64,000 bases of DNA, from the NCBI GenBank assembly GCA_036245805.1, contig BTRK01000002.1:42514661-42578660 (forward strand), written 5' to 3'. Position numbers and translations under genes: made by a program. Shown here one piece after another: positions 39,391-50,800 of this stretch. The first letter of the stretch is position 1. Every line of letters starts with the position of its first letter. The notes below the pieces were generated by a model that ran no database searches, was not told the origin of the DNA, and saw nothing but the letters and a program-made list of their open reading frames with translations. The stretch comes from Pristionchus mayeri. Its lineage: Eukaryota > Nematoda > Chromadorea > Rhabditida > Neodiplogasteridae.

Positions 39391-40286
39391 GGCTGTTGCA
39401 TAAGTTCCTTTCTTTTTTCGTGCATGAACATTATAACCTCCACTGTTCTTTGCAATCGACCAATCCACTAATGGTTTGTTACAGTTGATTGGGGCATGAG
39501 TACACTCTATATCGAGCACGATCTTAGCTCGATTATATCAGTGGGCATGGGCCAATTTAGATCGGAAGTCATCGTACTAGTATGCTTGATCCGAGTGTTC
39601 AACTACTCACAGCTCCGAGGAGAGCAGTGATGGTGCAGAATTTGTCACACTATTCTAAAGCAATATGATGGGGTATCTCATATGACATATCGCGAGAATT
39701 GCACCTTAAAGCCCTGCATGAAATATGGGCCGGATGAGATATTCACTCTTTCTGAAAATTACGGATTTAAAATTATTTGCCACATAATTCATAGACATCG
39801 ATGAGAAAGGTTGAATTGTGATGGGTTGTGAAGTACCTTACCGTGCATATATGCAATCATATTTAGGAAAAGATTGGTCTATCATTTCACAAGCTGAATT
39901 CTTTAAAAAAAATATGTCGAGATTCACACGTCGAAATCAACAGATTTGGGTATTCCCTGTTTACCACACGCATTTGAATACGGATTTTTTGCACTTAAGA
40001 GAACAATCAACTCTTGTCCTAGTACTGTATGATTTCGCAGAATCAGAATGCCACGAATTCTCGGCAACAAGAGCCCAACTCAAAGTGCTAAAAATCGCCG
40101 TTTTCCGATGCAAATTTTCTGAAACGTGCTAGCCACCCAAGATAGTGAGTAGATTCAAAACCATTTCATGGGTGTAATCCACAATCAAGACCATATCACA
40201 TCACAGGGTAATCAGAATATCTCGTCTGTCCACGTACTTCAGCAGAATTGTCCAAAAGAAAAAAGAAAGGAACTTATGCAACAGCC
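39391..40286. mobile_element. TIR element (about 896 bp), non-autonomous mariner-like
   Basis: The ends are perfect 27-bp inverted repeats starting ggctgttgcataagttcc. TA precedes the left end; the right flank reads TTATA. No transposase motif is visible; a 105-codon plus-strand frame at 39818-40132 is unrecognised. The right end stops only 12 bp before exon 40299 of flippase copy 2, so the insertion replaced almost all of the 3' part of that intron. Confidence 0.8.
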
Positions 40287-41842
40287 TTATATTTGTAGCT
40301 TATAATCGACTCGCCCAACACGACGCAGTACTTGGGCTTCGTAATAGCGTCCGCCATGTTCACCTCGAACGTCGCTCATCTGATGCTGGAGACCCGATAC
40401 ATGTTCAGATTTCCTATTCGGACTCATAGTACCAGCTGTATTCATATAACCGATTACAATTACGATTTTAACACATTTATCTAGGTAAAAAAGGTAAAGG
40501 TGCAGCCACGTCAAGCGATTTTACAGACGTCAGGTGACGTCAACGCTAGGTGGTGTAGTGCGGTGAGGCCGACTACTGCTAGGACTACGTATCCCTGCTG
40601 TCCAAAGTGCTTCTAGGATATTTATCTAGAGGTCATTAGATTCTCGGGAGATCAGACGAGAGCTCTGATGTGCATGGTGTTCCAGTTAGCGCTTCGTGCT
40701 TGGTTGAAAAAATTTGAACGAGTATAACCATTCCAGAATGTCGTGATGATTAATAATTCAACTTGTCGGTTGCATAGTTTCTGCAGGCTATTTCCTTCTC
40801 ATCGGCTTGTTACCGACTGATGAGTGCCATGTGAGTTATTTTTAATTTTTGTATTTGTATATTATTATATATTATATTTATTTTCATAATTATAATTATT
40901 TGTTAATTATATTTTTAGACCACCTACGACGCTATGAGCGACTTCACCTTCTATGCAGCCATTCTATTAGCCACGATCATTTGTCTGATTCCTCGGTAAG
41001 ATAATTGTCGTCGATGTTGCTCACAGACTCAGAAATAATTCCTGACAAAAAAAACAAATTTCCATAATGAAAAAAAATTCCATAATGAAATATATTTAAT
41101 GAATATTGATTAATTGCTAAAAGTTCAAGATATATTATATCTATTCAGATTCATCATCCGAGTTTTTCTCACTGCCGATAATCAAGTAGTCCACAATGCT
41201 GGATTGCACGGAGATTTCTTTCTTATAGATGAATCTAATATATTGCATAGGTAATCGAATGTATTATGCCTTTTGAATTTATTAAACCTTGGCCTCGTAT
41301 TGTTCGCATTTCTTCAATGTTGCATAAAATTTTTGATGAACTGTACATTTAGTTCGATAAAACGATTTTTGTTGTCTTCCTATAGTAGAGATTAAATGTG
41401 TATGCACAAAAAGATATGACCTCGACGAAATGTGAAATATGCAAACCGATTCGTGTAAAAAAAACAACAAAAAAATCACTGCGGAGACGTTTTTCATAAG
41501 AAAATGAAACGAATATGATTCCTCCTTTGAATTGATTACAGTTTATTCATCACTCGAGTCGATAATTTCAAAACTATTATGCACACACAATACTTTGTCA
41601 TATACAATAAATAATCTCCTAGCAAATAAAGCAATTTGGAGAACTATAAACAATTCAACGAACTAGAAACATACATACATAAAGCTCATTCAATATTTTT
41701 CAAACTAAACGAAAGCTAGGTACCCGTATATTGACTTCCCTGGCAGTGTTTTCTCCACAGAATGTTCAAATATATTTGACCAGATTTAAAATTATGTCAC
41801 AGAAGGAATGTTCATCTATAGAATGGTAATCTCTATACAATC

Positions 41843-44800
41843 TTATTTTTCTTTTCCCACTACTTGAGTATCGGCGGCGAGTAAAACCCGGAGGATGAAT
41901 CTGAATTAATTGAATTAGGCTCTTTTTTCCGAAGGAATGCGAATTACATAAATGAGTCTGGTCATTTTTGTGAAGCAAGTGCACAATTCATACAAAAATA
42001 ACTAAATGTGTTTCAAAAAGTAAAGGATGAAATGGGAAAAAATACCTAGGAGTCAGGCAAATTAGCGTGGCTAAGAGAACAGCAGCATAGAAGGTGAAGT
42101 CACCCATAGCGTCGTAGGCGATCTACAAAATAAACACTACAATAATTATTAAAAATTGTATACACAATCATAAACATTTATACATTTCGATACAGAACAT
42201 AAACAACACAAATATTTTGAAAAAATAGCTCACATGATATTCATCAGTTGGTAACAAGTCGAAGAGAAGAAAATACCCGGAAGAAACGATGCAACCGGCG
42301 AATTGAACACCGATCTGGACGATATTCTGCAATTTAATGATCTCGGTTTGTATTCCATTCCTTAAGAGTGTAGAACATCTTGAATAACATCATAATTTGT
42401 CTTGTATATCAACAAGAACCAATTACCTATTCGAATACCCCAACGAAGTTAATGGGTGAATGATTGAAACTGACAATGCACCGCGTCTCCATCAAAAGAT
42501 GCGCGACGTTCGAGGTGAACATCGCGGATACTAAGACGAATCCTAAGTACTGTGTCGTAGCAGGCGAGTCGATGGTGATCTGCACAGGTTGATGTGAAGA
42601 GAATGGGAGAGTGAGAGAAAGAGAGAGGCTAAGCTTAGGAAAACTTGAGAGAAGAAAACGCAATGAAAGGAGATGTCTATGATCATTGTTGCTTCAAACA
42701 ACTCGAGATATTGTGAAAGAAGTCGGACTTTGGTAAACTACTATTAATTCTTCGAGAGAGTGAAATGCTAAAACACTTACTAGGTGAGTCATTAAGTAGC
42801 ATATCGAAGCTTGCCAGACGGCGTCCACGACATTGAAAGCGAACTGTTTATAGTTGTACAATGTACCTGCAATATGAAAAAGACTATGACTTGATTAATG
42901 TTGTCTTTTCAGGCCCTACCTATTCTATTGTCCATAAATTTAAACCCCACAACTTTGAACAATAAATTGGCTGGTAAAGAAAAATAACAATTTTTGAAAA
43001 CGAATATTTACCGTTCCTGCCGTCTTCGTACATGTTCGAATCTGCGAGAAGTTCCTTCTCTACCCGATCCTGCTCCATTACCCCGAAGATGATCGGTTGT
43101 AAACTGTAAATACATGCATATTTTCAGGCCGAATATTCTCGGTAGACTGATAAGATACACTTTTTTTTACCAATTCGGCTTCGCGAAGTATACAAGGATA
43201 TATATTTGCAAATATTGATGTGTCAATTCCCCACTCGAGAATGTAAGCCGTTTTGCTGAATATGCCTACTCACCTCGTAAATATGACTGGGTAAAGAATT
43301 GAGTAGTTCATGTTGATTGGGAACCCGCATGAATAACCATTCGTGGTCTGGATGAAGAAGTTGATCATCACGTTTTGCTGAAATTTAAAACTAAATTTTA
43401 TTTATTAAAATATCAGAAAAAACATAAATAACACTTACAATATTTTTGAAGAAAAAGTAGAGCATGACATTAGCGATGCGGGCATAATTCCAGTGACCTG
43501 AAATGTACTTTTATTCTTTTTCAACATCGACGATTAAAAAAACAGCACCAGTGCTCTTTCCTATGATTGACGAAGAACAATGCACTAACCGTGTAGGAGA
43601 ACGAGCCTTGAGACGAAAGAGAACTGTGCCAGCACAAAGTCAGCTGCCATCGAAGCCTGGAACAATACACTATTTTATTTTGAATTTTTGGTCGTAAAAG
43701 GATCAACTTATTCTACAAATTAAAACGATGTTGCGACAGAATCGTATTAGTTCATGAATATCACCTGTGCTCCCTCGTGTCCACTGATTCCGATGCCGAC
43801 GTGTGCCGCCTGAATCATCGGCACGTCGTTGGCGCCATCTCCGATCGCCGCGACGACACCTCCTCGTCTGTAAATTTCCGATTTATCAAGCAATTTCACT
43901 CGAAAACACTCTGAAACTCGACCTTACATATCCAATTTAAAAAAAATTTAAGAGCATGTACTAACCTCATGACAGCCTTGACGATCTCCGCTTTCTGACT
44001 TGGATCGAGTCGGAAGCAGAGTACGGAGAGACAGCCGTCGAGTCGATCCAGAGCGGAGGAGAGGGGAGCGCACAATTCGGAGACTTGGTCAGGAGCTACG
44101 ACGACGTCTTCCCTGCAATATTTGTATGTCTCAACTATAAGATTACTGCACGACAACGGAATGGAATTGTGGCAACGATTATGCGGTGTGGCACACAAAT
44201 CTGTTCAAATTTGGTAATCTGTTCAATCTAGAGGATCATGCAATACAACTAACCCCTCGTAAGTCTCCTTGCTGTCCGACTCGAAATCGACGGGGGTGTC
44301 GCTGAACAGTCCGCAGGCTGTTGCGACACCCTCAGCAGTCAGCTGCATGTCTCCGGTGAGTACCCAGACCTGAAATAAAGCAGGTTTTCAAAGAATTTTA
44401 GGACAACGTCATGTCACGCATTGTCCACATAGGCTTTGAGTGCAGAAAAATACGGATAATTGTCTAATCTAAGCGATTCAATGAAGCAACTACCTGTATC
44501 TTGGCCTCCCTCAGCGCTGCGATACTCCTCTCCACTCCATCTTGCAGTTTGTCCTCCACCGCCGTCACGCCGATGACTCGAGTGGGCATTTCGATCGCCT
44601 CCGCTTGCTCCCTCAGCATTTTCACGGTTTCCTCGTCACCACTGCCTCTGCGAATCAGCTCGACCTGCGAAAGAATTTGATGTAACACTACTTTTTTACA
44701 TTCTCTAATCATGCATTGAATCTAACAGTTGCAAATCTAACAAACTGCAGTTGCATGTTGCCACCATTATGTCTAGAAGAATGCGATAATTCAAAGTAAT

Positions 44801-47800
44801 TCGAAATCCAAACCTGCTTTTGCACTCGGTGCCACTCGTCGAATTCCGGTCTCCTCATCACTCTCATGCCGATTACCAGTGTGCGCAAGCCCATCCTCGC
44901 GTACTCCTCCACTCGAGCACGAATGGCGTCCTCGCGGGATTGCTGAAGGGATGGACTGACAGATCAGGTGGTCATTTAGTATGCATGGTTTTATGAGCAA
45001 ATGTAGCGCCAATATGTTTACCACGAATTAACGTATCAATGACCTTACCGTGTGGCTGAGCAATCGCGGCCGTTCATCATGAAATCCCTCATCCTCCTCT
45101 TGACTGGATCGCCTGTGACTCGATCGCTTCACTCGCTTGCCCGCATTTCCCAGCATGGACGAATCCGCGCCCTTGGTATAGACGATGACCTCGTCAGGCC
45201 TATCTGAACGGGACTACTATGCATAATGTTCGCGGATGACCGACGAACGCCGACCTCTCATAATCTAGCACTATCGCTTGAAATTATATAAATTGACTGA
45301 TCGATTGATCGTATTTATATAAATAGGAATTGACACTGAAGGAGTCTGGGTAGTAATGAAGTATATGTGTATCTGCTCACCTCCAACCACGCACACGGAC
45401 ATCCGCTTGCGCACGTTGTCGAATGGCAAAGTGCACAGCACTTTAAACCTGAATTCAACTGTGCTTACTACACCAATCTCAACGCTACATTTAACTCCGT
45501 GTCCAGTATCTACTAAAATTCATTATTTTAGTAGGTGGAAAATGCTAACTTGGTCTCTCGATCATCGGGTCCTTCGAAAGTGACCGAATTTGCGTTTCGC
45601 TTCGAAAGATGGAGTCCGAATCTTCTCGCTCCCTTCACGAGCGCCAGCTCGTCCGGACTCTCGCCCTCATAGATGGGAGCACTGGAATAAGTTGGATTAA
45701 GTGCCTGAACCGAAGCGCCAAAAAAAAGCAAATGCACTTCAAAGCCCCAAAAACACGTGGCAACGATTTGTGCATATTTATATATTCACAAAACGGTCTT
45801 TCGTACAATCTTGATTCGGGATGAACTGGAAACGGCACTAGGTCGGATGAGAACTATGACGTCATGCCGCCTTTGATACATGAAAGGCGGCATGACGGCA
45901 TAGTTCTCATCCGACCTAGTGAAACATACCCGAATCCTCGCAGTCGCAGTTCTTCGTCAGCCAGATCAGAATCGGATAGGGCGTAACTGTAAATTTACAA
46001 TTTACAATTGATCCTTCCGACTAATTCTCAACTTTTTTCAAGTTTTCACACGAAGCTCTTTAACGAGGTAAAATTTGTGTATAGCTCAGCACAATGTTCT
46101 ACGCAAAACAAACCTTGATGGCGCGCCGATGCTGTATACATCACCCATTTGAGGAGTGTCTTGATCCTGAAATGGCACATGTTGTCCGAGAATATTGATT
46201 CATAAGTTCGGTTCAACGAATTTGTTCTCCAGACAACATTGCTGCGTATGAATGATTTTTTTACAACTTGCACGTGCTCAGTCTATCGGATGACCTCAGT
46301 ATTTCGTTGGTTGGACTTATTTTCTAGCGCGACAGAGAATGCAACCCAGCCTTCATAAAATGCGCGTGCACATTTTCGAGTGTGATGGCACTGTCCCCCT
46401 AATATACTATTAGGTTGAACAGAAAGTCTTTATAAACTGTTTTGCTCGATCACTGCTCAGTGCACGAGACCTTTGGTGTTCCCTCGCCTCTAGTGTGACA
46501 AAGGGACTATGTGGTCAACAACTCCCCATTCCACGCCTTTCATTCTGCCACTAGTAAGACCACGATGTTTGTTCCCACGGCCTTGCACATCCGCAACGTT
46601 CTGTTATTCGTATTCCTCTCTCACACTACAATGAAGGAATAGGAACGTCAGTTGGCTGAAGTGTACGATTCATATGCCACTCACTACCAGACCATGCGCA
46701 ATTGGTACCAACTCTTCGAGAAGGGGGACTTTTCCATGGATGATCATGACCGGTCTGGGAGGCCACCCGAGCTGGATTTGGATGCGCTACGGATCGTAGT
46801 GGAATTGGATCCTTTCCAAATACCCGCGACATGGCAGCCACACTTGGGGTATCGCAAAGCACCATCGTAAAATGATTGGTCTCCATTGACAAGAAGAAGA
46901 AGCTAGGCCGTTTCATACCCCACAAATTGACCCAAGACCAGTTTAACCACCGTGTCGACGATTCCCTTTCTCTACTCACTCTTCACGCTGGAGATCGATG
47001 GTTGGACCGTCTCATAACAGGGGTCGAGAAGTGGGTCTGCTATGAGAATCACCATAGGAGGGCACAGTGGGTGGATGCCAATGAGACCCCACAGGACGTC
47101 GCAAAGCCTGACCTTCACCCTATGAAAATCTTACTCTCTGCCTGGTGGGGGGTGGATGGCCCGATTTACTGGGAGCTCCTACCCGAGAAGCGGATAATTA
47201 CTGAATATGTCTACACTAAACAACTACAGAATCTCAAGAAGAAATTCGCACAATCTGCCCTGAACGGCAAGAAAGTGTACTATCAACACGATAACGCCCG
47301 ACCCCATGTTGCACGGCAGGTCAAGCAGGAGCTGTCCAAATATGGCTGGATGGTTCTCCCTCATACACCGTATTCTCCTGACTTGGCCCCTTCGGATTAT
47401 TGGTTGTTCTCGGATCTGACCCGTCATCTCGATCAGAGATCCTTCATTTCCCGTGGGGCGATCGAGGCCGCACTCAAGCAATATTTTGATTCGCGCCGAG
47501 ATGGGTTCTATAAGGAGGAAATCCATAAGTTGCCTGAACGTTGGAGATTTGTCATAGATAACAATGGTGCATACGTTTGATTTCGCTCTTGCGCTTTATT
47601 GTCAGAAGAAGGGAAATAAAAAGTTTATAAAGACTTTCTGTTCAACCTAATACAATTATCAGCGATCTTATATTCGTTTTATCGATAACGAACAAGGCAA
47701 GGCATGCATTGTCAGAAACAGTTATCATATTGCAATTACATCACCCTCTTTTCCTTGAATCCATACCATTTTCGTGGCATGAAAATGCTCTTCCATCATA

Positions 47801-50800
47801 GTTTTGTTCCTAGTTAACATTCGAATCACACAAGTTCATTCATGAAATGAGCACTCGCATCGATGAAGTCTACTACTACGGAGTCGTGATTAGAATCACG
47901 CAGATCAACTTTCGTGGAGAGGAGCTCTCTCCAAACCACACACTATCTCATCGGGTAGAGAGACGAGAGAGCATGCAAATCGAGGAGAGTCAGACCAATA
48001 CTCTTGGATAGAAGCCAGCAACTCACATCGATGAAGTCCCTCCTCCTCTCGTACTGCACGAAGACAGTATTGCAGGCAATCATGGTGTTGAGAACATGGC
48101 GGAAGTCTGCGTCGTTGTCGGGAGCGGAACAAGATGTGAGCTGTAAAGAGCTGATATTTTTAGAACACGTACTACTGATCAGAACATAGACACAAACTAT
48201 GCTGCAGCGAAAAAGCACTATTTTATGATGGGTTCATATAGGTTATTCTACATATGATGGGTGTTATCACATTTCGTTGCTTGATAAATAGTGTCTCACA
48301 AGTTTGCGCTTGTTCCTAGTGGCCAACTAATTGCTACTCCATGATTGCATGTCAAATACTACTCACCCCGACTGCGCACTCGCTTTCGACCGTGGCGACT
48401 CTTCGAAGGATCATCTTGTTCTGAGTAAGAGTTCCAGTCTTGTCCGAGAGGAGATGCGTCAGTTGTCCTAGTTCCTCGCCCAGCGATAGAGAACGAGCAA
48501 CGAATGCCTCGTCCTGAAATATAAATAATAATAATTAATATAAACTATAAACAATAAAATATAAACAACAATAAACAATAATAAAACAATGTATAAATAG
48601 TGCGTTGATAAATAAATGGACATTTTTTTTCCGGATAGTTGATCTGTGTGATCAGTGTATGTAATACCGATGTCCCAACCAATTCATATAATTGCCTCGT
48701 TTTTCAATTCGAAGTTTTTTTTCGAGCAAATAGCGTACACTGAATCTTACGATGGTACACAACACGACACACAACACCAAGAAAACAAATGCATACAAAT
48801 ACATAATGCTCACCTTATCCTCGCAGTACATTCTCACATCCTGCTGCATGAAGAACACCTGGCCCAGCTTGATTATCTCCACTGTGATATACAGCGCGAG
48901 CGGAATCATAATCTGAATCACAACTTATAACCTATTTTTATTTCGAGATTCTATTAGGAAAAAATTACTGTTGACTTGGTAACGTGCATTTCTAATTTGA
49001 AAACGATTTTAGTTAGGATCTTCCATTATTGATGCAGTTTCCAAAAGTCCCCAATTTGTAACACACTATGATTTCGATTCACCTGGTACATCACCAAGCC
49101 GGATCCGAGAGTTGACAGCCAGTCGGGATTCGCCAAGGGTTTCGCGAAGAAGGGACCGTTGATGGCGTCGTACCGAGCTTCCCAGATGAACTGTAACTCA
49201 TCTTTCTCGTCAAGGTTACCGCCTGGTAAGTTTTGTATCTGACTTCTCTACACTATTAGAATGTTAAGTCGATGGCTTATGTGCGTTCTGGTCAGTCCCA
49301 TGTGAAACTCGAAGCGATGTTTTCCCATCATTTTGCTTGTCACTTTGTCATCATTTCCCGTTAATCTAAAAGCGCATCTACTGATAAGGAGTCTCTCCTT
49401 TCCTACATTCCCCTCATTGTATTTTCTGGTTCATATCAGCCCGCCTGATCATAACCCATGCCAGAGATCGAAATATCAGACGTGTCAATAGAAGATCATA
49501 GTGTATTCTGGTTCGGCTCGACTTTTATCGTCTTATTGACTCATAACAGTAAGAGATGTTCCTGTACAAAATTTGAGAATATACCATAATTCGAACTCGG
49601 CTCACCCTCCCAACCACAGTAATCCCGATTAGCACGGCCAGCATGCACCCACAGCCGATGACGAAGTGATTCGTTTTCACTTCAGCGTGTGATCGTTTGT
49701 AAGGAGCGCGACCGGAGCTAAGCATCACTTTAGTGTCGTGACCTGCAAATAAACACTTTTCCTTCACAGACTGGAGTGGTATTGGAACTTTCCAAGCCGA
49801 ATTGAATGCTGGTACTTCAGCATCCTGTTTTTGATGGTGAAAGTATGCGATTAGAAAAAAAATATCGGTAAAAACAGAGCCCAAACTGACCCGCGTAGAT
49901 CACGATTCCCTCTACGAAGGTGGTGTTCTTCAGTCGGCATCCTCTTAACAGCGTGTTCTCCGGAGCGAATGATTCGCTTTTCCCGTCCATCTCAAACGAA
50001 CCGCGCATCTGAAACACATATTTCTGGTTAACGGGGGTTTGTAATGTGCTTCAAGTGTGCGTGTTATTACTTGTTTTGTGCCCTGGCAATTTGAGCACAA
50101 ATATACCTCTTTCACGTCCTTGCTAGGAGGAGCGCAGGCGATTTTCAGCTGTAGAAATGTGTCGTCCAACTCCATGAGATCGTCCTGAATTTCAATGATG
50201 TGCACAATTATCATATTGGCTGCATTCCACTCATGCGGACCAAAATAAGTTTAAAAGGCAACTACTAACATTGCAGTAATCATGGAAGACGCTGGGAACA
50301 ATCTTGTGCTTGAGATTGCTCTCGCCGTCCAGATTCGACGTCTCCACAAACGCATTTCCATCCATTGCGGAGCTTCTAAAAAGAAAATGCTAGTTAGCTA
50401 GTCGGAGTGTGCAATAAAACTCTTCCGTAATATTTCATAATTCATCAGTTCTTTGGAAAGAAAGAGGTTTGAGTTGTTTCCTTTACCGAAAACAAAGAAT
50501 CATAAAAAGAATCATAATTCATCACGTTGTGATGCATTACGTTTGTACTACCGAGATACGGAATGAGCACTACCTCTGTGCCTTGTCTGGAATCATTCCT
50601 TATCTCACCGAAGCAATAAAATGTCCGCAGGAAGCTGTTCATTATTGGAAATGTGCACGATGTCACCGACAAGGATGTGCTTCCACTTCATTTTGCGGAA
50701 TCGATTAGTATTTCTGAAAATCGGATTCAACGACTGAGAAGTAGTCAGGATAGGATAATGTATGAGATCAGAAATGAGTACTGAAGAACGTATGGTAAAA

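Larger units (their letters stand above)
30825..41254 (+). pseudogene. P4-ATPase lipid flippase (ATP10-like), copy 2, degenerate
   Basis: Nearly the full exon set of copies 1 and 3 can be found, from 30825-30913 and 31715-31796 to the last exon 41149-41254. Damage includes a 7-bp deletion in exon 32552-32649 (HISNNEQ region) that shifts the frame, and two compensating deletions in exon 34843-34950. There is also an 18-codon loss in exon 36549-36665 and a 26-bp deletion in the exon carrying LTGD (37665-37754). Exon 39114-39197 enters out of phase, exon 40737-40830 has another frameshift, and the splice donor after 40299 is altered. The catalytic hinge reads GVGANDVPM instead of GDGANDVPM, and the nucleotide-binding KGADS reads [16 protein letters not shown] is still present. 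The intron that separates two exons in the other copies near LLLHG/HWNY is precisely absent (exon 38575-38700). It is transcribed towards copy 3 and ends about 590 bp from it. Confidence 0.9.
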
